Positions 11,734 to 23,972 of a stretch of 64,000 bases of DNA are shown here, piece after piece. Position 1 is the first letter of the stretch. Every line of letters starts with the position of its first letter. The position numbers and the translations under genes were made by a program. The stretch is from Tetraselmis striata. Lineage: Eukaryota > Chlorophyta > Chlorodendrophyceae > Chlorodendrales > Chlorodendraceae. The notes beneath the pieces are model-generated. The model made no database searches. It worked only from the letters and a program-made list of their open reading frames with translations, and was not told the DNA's origin. The DNA lies in assembly GCA_006384855.1 (NCBI GenBank), contig VCJN01002881.1:1-64000 (forward strand), read 5' to 3'.

Positions 11734-13277
11734 GGTGTGGATATTGGGTGCGTGGTAGTCCTGCTGTTGGGATACCTGTGCGAGCAACTGGTGCAGTGTC
11801 CCTATCGATGCCTACCGCCTGCGCGCATGTGACGGCTGTCAACCGCCACATGAGCACGCGCGCGGTGGCACGCGCCGCTCGCCGCGAGTAGCTAGCGGGC
11901 GCAAAACCAGGACGATGAGCTCCCCGCTGTACCCGTAGGACGCCCCCTCCGAGCGCTTCGCGCGCTGCTCCACTGCCAACAGCAGCGCTCAGATACGGCG
12001 CCGGCGCACTTCGCGCGCGCGACGCGTAATGTACATTTAATGTTTCCATAATCGTAGTCGCTCCCCTGTCCGAGTCACCCGTAGTCGCTAAGAATTACTA
12101 TCTAAGGACTATCTCATACCTGTATATATGGTGATTATTACGTGCTGCAACAAATTACGTACTCAAGAAATCCAGCAGAAGGAAATCTACTCGTACCCGG
12201 GTATATATATATATCCTTCTACTAGACAATGTTTTTAAATAATAACTGTACACTTTTCCACAAATGTATGTGGCCCGTTTTTACGGATCACTTTACCAAA
12301 AGTAAGCCACTCCATATGGGAACACGGCATAGCTACGGGTAGCCGCTAGTGAATAAGAATATGTTGTTCATCTCTGACTGGATTGTATCAATACGACTTG
12401 AGCCCAGAGGATCGCCATGCATTGCTGTGCCACGTGGTAAGTTGTCACATATGATGCCTCTGGAGGCCGCCCTGCAGGGAGTCAGCGAGCCATACTAATG
12501 CGAGTACTGTGCGCACATTACGCTGCGCATGCATTTCCCTTAGTAGATACGGAGCACATGAAATAGCTATACACATGTACCTGCGCTTGCATGGTGGGAT
12601 GCCATGAATGCGTCATCATTAACCACATGAGCCAAGGGGCCATCAGGGCCGGTGTCCTTCGGTGGGGTGGGGCATAGGAGTCTGCGAGTGTACACCTTGC
12701 GAGGCGGCGCCATTTCAGCTGCCACCCTTCGCGACAGGCACGAGCGCACAAACGGCTCAAAGGCAGCTATGCGCAGGTCGTCGCAGGGGCATCTCAGTTG
12801 AACGCATGCTGATCTGAAGGGCGGTGCAGCAACGAGCAGGCCAACGCACCCTCTGGCGCTAAGGACTGCCATAGTTACGGGTAATTCCGCAATAAGCAGT
12901 GCCTATATTCACGCACAATACTTCCCAAGTCGTTTCGGTACCTCGGTGCAATCCTCGTGCACCCCGTGGCCCAACTAAGTATCTGTCAAAAAGGCAGCTC
13001 GAATCACAGGGCGGCCAGTCCTGCTGGCTTGGTATTATATTGGGTTTTTACAAAATGGGGACTGTACTCATGTCAATGTCTGTACACATACCACTGCCAA
13101 CCGTCTAGTCATCAACCGTAAAGCGCTCACACAGGCGCGGCTCAACAGTGTGCAGGGTGATGTTTCGGTGATGTTTCTCGGGCAAATATGCCCAAATGAT
13201 CTGCCAGTGACACCCCGAGTGACCTGCTCGCCTGCTGGGCCCCGCCCCACCGCAGAACGAGCAGCATGCACCCGAGC
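11734..13277. other. Intergenic between methyltransferase and GT31-DIPK genes
   Basis: No gene recognised. The half next to 11734 should hold the methyltransferase promoter. A short (TA)n tract lies at about 12204-12212. A TGTAA word on the minus strand near 13046-13050 could serve as the algal-type polyadenylation signal of the GT31-DIPK gene. An open minus-strand frame at 12567-12872 has no recognisable motif and is not called. Confidence 0.4.
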
Positions 13278-16200
13278 CTAGATGTTCACCAGCTTCCGCG
13301 TCAAGCTGTTGGCGTCCCTGGCCGCCTTGGTGAGCACGTTGGCCAGCTTGGCATGCTGGCTGTGGGAGCAGTGCAGCTGCGCTTTGCCCGAGGCGGCGTA
13401 TTCCTGCCCAACACAGGGAACCTACTCGTCAGGGCCAAAGGAAGCACCCGACATTCATCCGGATGCTGAAAACAGGCAGAGCAGGAGCCGTGACGCAAGC
13501 GGGCCGCAGGCAGCCGGACCTTGATTTCCTCCGACAGCTTCGCCACCAGTTTGTCATGGGAGCGCCTGTGGTCGGCGGGGGGGCGGTGCTCCAGGATGGA
13601 AGCGATCTGCCGCGGCAAAGCACATCCGGAAAATGGTCTTAGGGCATTGCGGTGGGCGCTAGGCGGCGGAGACGCGTGGTGAGCAGCAGGGAGGCGGACA
13701 GATGTGCGCTGTCGGCTCACCCTCGAGACGAGGGTGGCGGATGTGTCAGAGGTTGAGCTCAGCAGAGGCAGGATGACATTCCGGATGGCCGCCACCGCCT
13801 GTGAGGACCCGTCAAACCCCTGGAGAGCACAGCCACGGTGTTGGATAGGTAAGCAAAGCATGCCCTTGGGCAAAGGGGGGGGGAGGTCGCGCAGACAGTG
13901 AGACAACTCCCGCCCGCATCACACTGGCTGCAGCCTACATTGCACTGCTTCGTCTCCGCGTTGCACGTCGCCTCCGGCAGCCAGTCCATGGGCATGTTGT
14001 GCGCCGTCTTGAAGCAGGCGTGGCACTGCACGTCCGAGAAGCACCACGCGTCCGAGTGGAAGCGCTGGCCCTCGCTGTATGTCCACTGCGCCTTGCCGGC
14101 GCTGATCACGACGCCGGAGGTGGTGGTGTTGACGTACACCCTTTCCAGCGACATGTCGCAAAGCAGCAGCTGGTGCTTGGACAGGTGCTGCAGCTTCTCC
14201 GCAATCTGCCCAAGAGGGTCCAGGCCCAGTGTGTCAGCTGGCGCCCCTGGGATTGAAGGGGAGGGGGGGGGGGGGGGGGGGAGCGCTGCCTTGGAGAGAT
14301 GCCGCACCTGGCTGACCCACAGCACCCGCGCGCACAGCGGGATGGACTTCATGTACTTGTCCAGCAGCAGCCTCATTGACACGCTTGTCTTGGTGTCCGG
14401 CAGGGCCCGAGCCTTGTCCAGCACATTGTGGGTGTGCCAGAAGCCGAACGGGGTCTTCTCGGTCTGGTTGGCCTCCATGATGGCCAGGGAGTGCTCGTAG
14501 GGGATCAGCCTGTCCTTGGTGCACTTCTTGCAATAGTCGCCCGACTTGTCCGGCGCTGTGTTCACCTGTGCAGCGCCACAGGCCGGCATTTGCCGGCGCG
14601 CCAGGGTGTCAGCAGTCGAGGTGCGGCGGCGAAGTTGAGACTGCGCTGCGGGCGCTGGTGGCACAGCTCAGCCGCACCATCTGGTTGTACGCGTTGGCCT
14701 GCATGTAGATGACCGGGCCGCGCCCCCGCAGCAGGCGGCCCCAGATCGCCTCATACTTGTTCCCGGTGTAGCGTAGGCCCTTCGCCTTTGCCTTGGACTT
14801 GGCGTCCTGGTCGGTGCACTTGTCCAGCGGGTCCGTGGCAGCCCTGGTCGTGGTAGGGTTGGGGAATGTAAGGGGCGGGCACTCAGCGGGTGCGCCATCC
14901 CAGCAGCACTGCATTCGCATTGGCCCAGCGGCACAGCATTGGCCACGGCAAGCGGGCTCACTTGAGGATCTTGTGGTGCAAGCCCGGCTTCCGCACGCCG
15001 TGGATGGATATGGTCCGGTAAACGACGTTGGACACGTCGCAGTCACTGGCATCAGCCTTCAGTCCGTCTGCAAGTGGAAAGCAAGAGATTCAGCAGGGCA
15101 CTCAACGAGGCGCTGCGATGAGGCGGGCATAGCGTCTAGGGGGGGCAGAGCTTCGTGGAGCGAGGCAGCCCCGCAGCGCCGCACCCGGGCTCAGGAGGCG
15201 CAGGCCCTGGAAGGAGTCCACGTCCTTGACGTGGCGCGAGTCGCGGCAGCTGCACTCCTGCGAGGCCTTGAGCCCAATCAGCGCCGCAATGGTGGCATCC
15301 TCGGGGAGATGGTGCGGCACACCTTCGCGTGCGGCAACCACCTGCGCGCCGCCACGACCGCCCGCGAGTGAATAATGGCTAAGCAGAGGGGGGAGGGGGG
15401 TGTGCATTCACAGCACCGCTCGAACTGCGGATGGGATGCGGGGCATCACCTTGGCCACCAGGTCGGTGGACAGGATGTACGCGCCTCCCGCCATGTACGG
15501 AACCTCGCTGATCCGCCTTTCGGAATCCAGTAATACATCGACGTCAGCGCCAAGGGCGGTGGGCAGGGGTGCGGGGCACGGGCGGGAAGGCCGCGGTAGT
15601 GTACCTGTAGTCCTGCTCTGGGATGTACCACTTGACGGTCGGCACGGACAGCACTTGCATCGGCTTGGAGTTGTCAAAGGTGTCCTTGAAGGGCGGCAGG
15701 AAGCCCTGGAAGGCGCTGCCCCAGTACAGGCACTGCGGCTCCATCCCCTGCAGCGCAGATCGGGGTCAGGTGGGGCCCAGCGTCCGCTCAATGTCTAGCT
15801 ATCGCAAGCTAGGGGAGCGCGGATGGCGGCGCGCACGGCGGCCACTGTGGAGGGCGGCGCACCTGCAGCTCGCTCAGCATGCGGTCCACGAACACAAAGG
15901 TGTCGTCATCCGTCTTCATCGTGTACTTGGCACCAACCATCGCAGCGTAGTCGAAAAAGTCCAGCACCTGCACCAGCGGGCACCGGCACGTGCCAGACCG
16001 CGACCTGATTTATGCGACGGCGCTATTTTCCCCTCCTGCCCATGTGGAGGAGTCGAGGGGGGCCGGGGGGGGGGGCTTTCAAATGATGGGTGTGAAGGGA
16101 CGCGTGCTCGTGCACCGGCGCACCTTGCCCGTGAGCGCGTAGTAAGACTCCTCCACCGACGTGAAAAGCAGGTCGCCGTACATGGCCTGCTCGTCGGCGA

Positions 16201-17187
16201 GTTCGTCCTTGCAGTTGCCGACGATGAAGACCGCCCTCCACTTTCCATGGTCATCGGCGTCGATTCTGCCGCGCCGATTGAAAAATAACGCGATCAGCGC
16301 GTCGGTGCGCTCGGCAGCGGGCGACCCTTCCTAGCGTGTGGCGGGTTTTATCCTTGCTTGGGGATCGGGGGATATTCATGTCGCCGGCACTCGTACCTTA
16401 GCCAGGTCTCCCGGACCGCGTCTCGCAGCGCCCGGCTCTTGCAGCCGCTGAGGATGCCGATTAGGAGGTCCAGCTGCTCGCCGGTGGGGGGTGGCGAAAC
16501 AGCGAGCTGCGCCCCCTGTGGATGGGATCCCAACTTGGGGGTTTCGAACAGCAGCTGCGGGAAGTGCCTCTTGGTGCTGGCGGCTGCGGTGCAGTCGTAG
16601 GCGCTGTGGAAGCGGTCGAAGACGGCGCCGGTTGGGGAGATGACAGCGGCGGGCGTGTTGAGCGGCAGCCAGCTGAGGCCGCTCACCCATAGCGGCAGAG
16701 CCGCGCAGACGCCGCTGTTGGCCGGCAGCAGCTCGTGGTGAACGCACAGAAGGCGGGAGACGGCGCACAGCACAGTGACACCGACAGCGAGGCGCACCGC
16801 GGCGCGGAAGACGCGCGAGTCGGCCCACAGCTGTCTCAGCCGGTTGGGCTGCCCCTTGCCGCCTCGCGCCTTTTTCATCGGGCTGCTCGGTGCCTTTTCG
16901 GACAGCGTGGTGTGCTTCAGTGACGCTTCGCGGGGGGGCTCGCCCCGCTCCACTGGCGCGTCCTCTGCCGTGAGCGCGTTGGAAAGCACCGCGGTGCTGG
17001 GTGCCCTGCGGAATATGCTGTACTGCGTGGTGGCAGGGGCTGCCTCGCTGCCGGCGCTGCCCATGTCAGGCGACACCGGGGGCTGCGATCCGCCCAGGAA
17101 GGGCGATTCCAGCGCCGACTGCTGCCGGACTTGCGGCTCCCCCCGCCGCGCAATCTCCGCTAGGGTTGACGAGCTCGCCGCCCCCAT
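13278..17187 (-). CDS. GT31 galactosyltransferase fused to DIPK-like kinase region
   Basis: Thirteen exons with matching phases give 848 residues: 17187-16397, 16265-16124, 15967-15863, 15747-15605, 15516-15417, 15341-15185, 15067-14962, 14843-14678, 14565-14308, 14205-13939, 13819-13721, 13606-13520 and 13403-13278. It is a type II membrane protein: a cytosolic tail of about 125 residues, one hydrophobic segment (about 127-149), then a lumenal part. The GT31 domain shows LLIGILSGC and RETWL (259-263), FIVGNCKDE, KTDDDTFVFVDRM (catalytic DDD 331-333), PYMAGGAYILSTDL and LPEDATIAALIGL. That predicts a beta-1,3-galactosyl- or GlcNAc-transferase of the Golgi. From about 520 on, the sequence resembles FAM69/DIPK: LLLCDMSLERVYV (Asp 673), then a cysteine series (CFSDVQCHAC, CNAETKQC). 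The metal-binding Asp expected after that is absent (VVISAGKA), so kinase activity is doubtful. No stop or phase break separates the two halves. Confidence 0.85.
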
Positions 17188-20100
17188 GGCACGCAGACGG
17201 CGGCGTGATTTGCGAGTGCGGCGAGCAGTGCTCTAGAAGCAGGTGAGCAACCTCTGCTGGATCTGTCGATTCGTCGGAATGGGGGCGGTTGCGGGGTCGC
17301 CGACAGCGCGCCGTTCCGGTCTCGTTTCGGCCGCCCGCAGTCAGCAATGGTCGTTCATCAGCGGAGCCCAGCCCGTACACGTGACGGGTAGCGATTAAGG
17401 ATTATGAAATTTAAAAAAAAATATATGTAATCCTTAAAGGTATGCGGGTCGTCGCTCTAGCTAGCTCATAAGGATCCCTAGCGACTATCATCCTTGCAAC
17501 CTGCACGTACAGGTACCAACGTACCAACTATACTCTCCGCGGGGTACAGGTAGCTACTGTATACCGGCCCGGGAGTAGTAGCATGAGAATGTCCGCATGG
17601 ATTTCTGCATGGATTTCTTGAATTTTGCAGCTGGCACATGTAATCATATAGCGATTATACAGTAGAATGAGAATAATGTCCGGAAATAGAATGGTATCTG
17701 TATCCCAGTACCGACAGCGAAAAAAGCATCATGGCGACTCATCGCTACTGTATATACGGGTAGCGACCATGATTACGGGTGCCGACGCACTTTTTTTTTT
17801 TTCAACATGAATATTTGATGTAGAAATCAGGTTGCGTGTAGTGCGTTCTTACATTCGTTCTTAGATCAGCTATGTTCCGTCTATAACTGAGCCAGAAATA
17901 AGGGCATGGCAGCACGTTCTTTAAAAAATGCGTTCTTCAGTGCGCGTCGGCACCCGTGTATTTACAGGTACTTGTGCTCGAGGCAGCGCGTGGCGGCCAC
18001 GCGGGTGGCGTATCTCATACCAGTACCGGAGCGGGCATTCACAGTAGCAGTCATCCGCAGAGCTGCCATGACGTTTTGAGTGACGTTTGACATTTCGTCT
18101 GGGTCGCATATCTTTGCGACGATATGAATATATGCGATATAGTCGCTAATGAAGTTCCATAGCATGTCGTTATCATTGCAGAGACCACTTTGCGATCCTT
18201 TTTTCCCGCGCCCTGCGGCGGTCCCTTTTGTAATCCGGGCTTACCCCTTTTGGCATGCCCTCTGACCAGTATTTTCCGGGCCGTATGATGCCCGAAAACT
18301 TTGCACTAAAATCCTGTAACCCCGCAGCTCACGGCTAATTGTATTAATTCCAGGTTGGGCGCCCTCCGCAGTCCGGTGACAAGGTATGTGTAGATATTTC
18401 TCCGGATAATTTTCTCCTGATGGGGCCAACGTCTGTATAACCCTGTGCAGTCCCTTTTTTTCGAACCCGAAGATTTTCGTAGTTCCGAAATAAATATAAT
18501 TTGTTTCCGATAGTGCTGGCGTGATTTATCCCCGTTTAGTTGATCTGAATCCCTGTAATCCCTGGAATCCCTGTATCATAACCCGATCTTGGATACATTT
18601 TCCTCCGGCGCCCCTGCGCAGTCTAATGAATCCCGGATTTATTCTCATCCGTATCTGGTGGTGCTCGCCAACGCGGTTCCCGTATTTGTCCGGGGGGGAT
18701 CTGCATTTATTTTAAATACCGAACTTGATCTGTTTTTTTTGTCTCCCGACCTAGTTGGGGTGGTGCGGAGACCCTTGCCAGGGTCATCATAATACCCCCC
18801 CTCAACCTCTGTCTCTTGCCCGCCTACGCCACTGCTACAGCCGCCACGGCTTGACGCAGTTATGTGGCCTATTTCCTGTCGCCGATGACTTTGCTGAAAT
18901 ACACGTTGATCTTCCCAATTAGTATGCCCCAAATTATAGTATTTAAGCCAGGTTGGTGTGCATTATTTAGACATTGACGTTGTTTGCAATAGTCTTCCCT
19001 ATATTCCCAATCGCTTGCCTTGCCTTGCGGCTGGACCCGCCGCAGAATGAAAACTGGTGGGAGAAATGTTGCAAGATCAACACACGCAAGCTCGTCCGAG
19101 CTACTGGCAGCACTGCTTGCTCAATACGCGCACCATCGCATGTGTGTTTAGGCGGCTTGTTGTGTTGATCTTTTAGTACTTATTATAGCAGTGGATTTGC
19201 TATTGGCTTTTGTGTAATTCGCACCATCGCATGCACAGGCACGGCTGTATGTTATGATACCCGCCGTGCCGCCGCGGCGGGTGCGCGGGTGCTGGGCGGC
19301 TGGGCCTTCGCCCGGGCTGGGGTTCCGCGCTTGTCGCATGCCTTGGCCCCACATGTGGTATTGGTCCCTCATGGCTTCGCTCTCGGATGGCTCGAGCCGG
19401 AACGCTACGGATTTCGTCACGGATCATCTGCCCATCTGCCCCGTCGTGAACAACAACAAAGCACTACATACATACATACCACTTTTAAAAATCTGTTGGC
19501 TACCGTGGCGATTGAAGCGGGGGCGGTGCTTGACCGAGACCGCTCGGGAGTCGGCGACTTCACGCTTGAGACGAGTGGGCCGCGCTCGGCGGACGCTGGC
19601 GATTTCATGCGGCTTTCATGTTGGCGGGGTATTGGGGGGTGAGGGAGGGGGTGGGGGGGGGGGGGGGGGGGGGGGCGCGTTAACGGGATCGATTTCGCTT
19701 GCATGTCCTCCCCGGCCCCACTTGGGGCAACGACCCCCGCTGGTGCACCTTGAGGTTCGCGGCGACCGAGGCGGTGCAGGGTAAGTTTGCAACGGACCGG
19801 GCATGATCTTCCGCCCGCGGGTGTAGGGTGATCGCCGGTACTACCCTTTTGTGCTTGAGGACCGCGGCCACCTCAAAATCTACTTGGACGGTGGTCTACA
19901 TCTTCGCGGTGTTGCTTGATGTGCGCAGCTTCCCTGGCGGCCCCGACTTCATGCTTCCTTCATGGTTAGTCCATTCAGGCACTTCGGAACTTTGTCGCCA
20001 GCCAGCTTGTTTAGTTCCGCTATCCCTATCGCGCACACGGCGGGGGTTAGTTGTCGCATCGGGTCTCTGCTTGCGACACTGTGAGATTCAGATGTGACAT

Positions 20101-20680
20101 ACAGGTGACGAAGCACTACTACTAGCGACTATTATTTATCCGTGAAGGCTGCTGCTGGTGGCGGCACGTCCATCCAGTTACGTGCGAGTACATCCGGCGT
20201 TATTGCCGGCGGGCGATAAATCCTTTTTGTCATCATTCTGGTAGTCGTACCAGCCCGGTGAAGCGTACATGGCACTGACGTACAAGGTACAAGGTTGTCC
20301 GTGTAGTACCGGGTAGTACGCGATATATTTATTACGCCGGTACCGGGTATCTAGTAATCCGGTACCGGCTCATGTAATTATATCTAGTACGAACCCTAGT
20401 CGTCCTGTGGATAACTACGACTATTAGTACATGGGAGCGCAAATCGCAGCCGTACGTATTTGGTAACACTGGGGAATTTGTGTACATTATAGCTAGTACT
20501 GCTAAACGGGCCTGCCAGCCGTCCGATCAAAGGTCATCAGATGGGCGGTTTGGCTGCCATGTTTTGCCAAAGAGTGCTCACGTTACATAAATATTCGCGA
20601 GGGGGAGGGCGGGGGCAGGCAGCGGTTTGCCGAAGAATGATTGAATTACAATATTCGCGACAGCTGCCATCGGGGGATGT
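17188..20680. other. Long intergenic stretch with repeats, no gene
   Basis: Contains a fragment of dispersed repeat B (about 17606-17652), TAATCCTTA words at 17.39-17.44 kb, a T-run at about 17792-17802, clusters of GTACCGG/GGTACC at 17.5 and 20.3 kb, and a long G-run at about 19648-19674. Minus-strand frames at 19148-19871 look amino-acid-like in places but no domain is recognisable and frames do not join. They may be a decayed mobile element. Confidence 0.45.
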
Positions 20681-20803
20681 GGCCCGGGGGGGGGGGGGGG
20701 GGGGGGGTGCGGGGGCGGGGGGACCACGCCCGCCCCGCCCCCCCCCGCCCCCCCTCGCCGCCAGCCGCTCCCGCCTGGGGGGGGGGGGGGGGGGGGGGGT
20801 AAA
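20681..20803. repeat. G/C homopolymer block
   Basis: Two long G-runs (about 20685-20707 and 20778-20799) flank a short C/G-rich spacer. Potential G-quadruplex former on the plus strand. Confidence 0.85.
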
Positions 20804-20814
20804 GGGGGCGGGGG

Positions 20815-21049
20815 CTACTGCTTGTTATTGTTCTTGCGTGCCCGGGGGACCCTCCGCTTCGACGATCTCGCTGCCTCCGCCTCCGCCTCCGCCTCCGCCT
20901 CCGCCTCCGCCCGCGCCTCCGACTCCGCCTCCGACTCCGCGACCGTCAGTTTCTTACCTCGGCGTTTCTTCACTGGCCTCTTCCGCTTCTTGTCATCCGT
21001 CAGTGTCTTCACCACCCCGGGAGGCTGTGCCGTCGACGACGCCGCCATG
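20815..21049 (-). CDS. Possible small charged low-complexity protein
   Basis: A 77-residue open frame starting at ATG 21049. It contains a lysine/arginine cluster (DKKRKRPVKKRRGKK), an alternating Glu-Ala/Ser tract encoded by a (CCTCCG)n repeat at about 20868-20935, and a second basic end (SSKRRVPRARK). This looks like a nuclear, disordered tail, perhaps the last exon of a longer gene whose earlier exon could lie at 21121-21230. No function can be assigned. The repeat could also create an open frame by itself. Confidence 0.3.
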
Positions 21050-21120
21050 AGCTTCCTTACCTTGGCGTCGGGACGCCCCCTGTGCCCAGACACCCACAAC
21101 AAGCCACAATCGTTTCGCCT

Positions 21121-21710
21121 TTAAGCGGCTGAGGATGCGGCCTCCTCGGCCACCACGAGTTGCGCCGCTGGCACTGTGGAAGCCTTGGCGTTGAGGTGGG
21201 CCTTACGGCGCTCCCGGACGAACCTGCGCGCGGCACAAGTTAGCCACGAGTGGGTGCGTGCTAATGCGGAGGATGGAGTGTTTTGTTGCGCGCCCACCTT
21301 GTCACGGGTTTCCTCATGTCTTTCTCGTCCTCCTCGATGCCGGCGGCGCGGACACGCGAGACAACAAGGCTCGCCGCCCACTTTTGCCCGGGGGGGCGAG
21401 GTCGGCCATGGCGCTGTGAGCGGTGAAGGGGAAGGGGGGGGGGGGGGGGGGGCGGGGGGGGGGGGGGGGGGGGGGCGGCCGAGGTGGAGAAACTAACACC
21501 CAGTCGACGACCGCCTTCCGCAGCAGTCAACGACACATCGGAGGCGAGGAGCAGCGCGCCACTACTATTTATATGCACGTATTGTCAAGAGCTAGTCGGT
21601 GCGGCATTGTGTCGGTGTAATTTCGCAATGTTTATTGTTGAAGTAGCACGGCGTAATGGATACGGCGAGTGAATCCGGGATAATGTGTGCGACGAATGTG
21701 CGCGCGCAGC
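21121..21710. other. No firm gene; long G-run block
   Basis: Holds two G-runs separated by one C at about 21437-21475. A minus-strand frame at 21121-21380 ends with a plausible exon-like stretch (RFVRERRKAHLNAK) but lacks recognisable homology. Not called as a gene. Confidence 0.4.
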
Positions 21711-21757
21711 GTTGTGCGGCGGTGTGCGGCGGTGTGCGGCGGTGTGCGGCGGTGTGC
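21711..21757 (+). repeat. Tandem GGTGTGCGGC minisatellite
   Basis: The 10-mer GGTGTGCGGC is repeated about four and a half times head to tail. Confidence 0.9.
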
Positions 21758-21878
21758 ACCGATGTTAATATAGTGTGAATATTATATCGGCCGTAGACGA
21801 TCAGGTCTGGCAGCACCGCCCGTGCTTGTAAATAAGCGACAATGGGTCTAGTCTCCCGCTAGTCTGTGCACCGCAAGT

Positions 21879-23000
21879 GCACTCCGCAAGCCTCGCCTCC
21901 ATCCGCGTCGGAACCGGTAGTAAGTGTTGTTGTGTGCGCACATCGTGACAACATTACACGGTGGCAATTGCAATTATTAGCGGTGGATAATGTGAAGGCG
22001 TTTTCGAAATCGACAGAGAATGAGGCGGTGCTGGCGGAGGGCATTGGCGGTGCACAGAATAGCGTGTTGCTGGGGTTTTGGCTGCATCGGACGCCGTATT
22101 CCCACCCATCCGGCACGGAATGTCCGGTTTTCACACATTTGTGTGTTAATAAAGCAGTGTGAATATTACGCGTCTTTTACGCCGAGTTGATGGGCATCCG
22201 GCGTCCGATGCACCCCAATTATTTGCAGCACGCTACTCTACGCACCCCCAACGCACTCCGCAAGCCTCGCCTCCATCCGCGTCGGAACCGGTAGTAAGTG
22301 TTGTTGTGTGCGCACATCGTGACAACATTACACGGTGGCAATTGCAATTAGCGGTGGACAATGTGAAGGCGTTTTCGAAATCGACAGAGAATGTGGCGGT
22401 GCTGGCGGAGTGCATTGGCGGTGCACAGAATAGCGTGTTGCTGGGGTTTTGGCTGCATCGGACGCCGTATTCCCACCCATCCGGCACGGAATGTCCGGTT
22501 TTCACACATTTGTGTGTTAATAAAGTGTGAATATTACGCGTCTTTTACGCCGGGTGGGTGGGCATCCGGCGTCCGATGCACCCCAATTATTTGCAGCACG
22601 CTACTCTACGCACCCCCAACGCACTCCGCAAGCCTCGCCTCCATCCGCGTCGGAACCGGTAGTAAGTGTTGTTGTGTGCGCACATCGTGACAACATTACA
22701 CGGTGGCAATTGCAATTAGCGGTGGGTAATGTGAAGGCGTTTTCGAAATCGACAGAGAATGTGGCGGTGCTGGCGGAGTGCATTGGCGGTGCACAGAATA
22801 GCGTGTTGCTGGGGTTTTGGCTGCATCGGACGCCGTATTCCCACCCATCCGGCACGGAATGTCCGGTTTTCACACATTTGCGTGTGAATATATATAGTGT
22901 GAATATTACGTAGGCGTCTTTTACGCTGGGTGGATGGGCATCCGGCGTCCGATGCACCCCGAATCTCACCAACACGCTACTCTACGCACCCCCAACGCAT
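21879..23000. repeat. Array of ~370-bp units with inverted arms
   Basis: Three near-identical units begin at about 21879, 22253 and 22621 (periods 374 and 368 bp), with a diverged fourth from 22997. Each unit has a conserved core (TAAGTGTTGTTGTGTGCGCA through GAATGTCCGGTTTTCACACA). Within a unit, the plus-strand segment around GGCATCCGGCGTCCGATGCA is matched on the minus strand by a segment around GAATACGGCGTCCGATGCAG, so each unit can fold into a large imperfect hairpin. Short open frames in the units are a by-product of the repeat. Unit-to-unit identity is much higher than arm-to-arm identity, so the inverted structure predates the tandem amplification. Confidence 0.85.
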
Positions 23001-23972
23001 TCCGCCAGCCCCCCCTCTTTCCGCGCAGGTCCTACGTTCCATTGTATGTATATACATACGTACATGTATTGCTCCGAAACCAGCCCAAACTTTATGAGTG
23101 CACAAGTGTAAATGGGGGGGGGGGGGGGGATGTGGCGGCGGGGCATCCACTCACACATACCCCGGCGATGCATGACAAATATTACATGCCGTGGCGGGTC
23201 GGCGGGCCGACCCGGCGGGGGGGGGGGGGGGGGGGGGGGCGTCTATTCAACTACACGTGCGACAGTGTCGTTTCGTGGAGCAGTATATGTGCCCGGCCTC
23301 ATTTATACCGCCCCCTACCTGCGCTGCATGGTCTACCCCTAAGAATTACTTAGCACAAACCGCCATTACTTAATAGGAACCTAGCACAGCCAGGCTTATA
23401 TGCCCGCTTTCCCGATCAACTTCTACGCACTTTCCGTCCCTCAACCGCCGGACATGGGGGTTAAGCCGCCAGCCTCGGCAGTTGCTTAGCCAGACTTGGC
23501 ATCCCGTACCGTGTCCATGGCTTCGCAGCTCTGCCGCTGGCACACGCCGAGTCCGGCGCTTGCTGCCGCGGGGTTGCGCACGCATGCACGCACGTTAATA
23601 CGCCGCCGACGCCGCCACGCTTACTTCCACCACCTTCGCCAGCCGCAGCTTCGCACGCCTTTCCGCCGACATACGAAACGCACGAATCCCCCCCCGTCCC
23701 CGCGTCATGTATATTATATTCGAGGCGACTATGCGGGGCGCAGCACACGCCGCGGCGTGGGTCGGCGGAGCGACAGGCGGCGGGAGCCCTAATGGCCGGG
23801 CAGTATCCACACCCACACAGGCACCGCCGCTCACCTCCGACGCGGATGAACCGCCTCCCAAAGGAAACATGCCGGTTGGTGGTAAGCCCAGCAGGCGTGC
23901 GTGGGGTGCCGGCGCCGGTACTGGTGCGACGGAGCTGTCGCGTCAGGAACCGCACCGCATGTGGAGCAACAC
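23001..23972. other. No gene; two G-runs
   Basis: Contains runs of G at about 23112-23129 and 23217-23239. The motif GCTCCGAAACCAGCCCAA occurs at about 23071. No recognisable coding sequence. Confidence 0.45.

Noticed and set aside
21866-22913. A family of ~90-residue proteins encoded by the tandem array
   Set aside because: Both strands are open in the same units and show no domain. The conservation is explained by recent duplication of DNA.
21879-23000. CRISPR-like array
   Set aside because: Units of ~370 bp with no short repeat and spacer structure, in a eukaryotic context.
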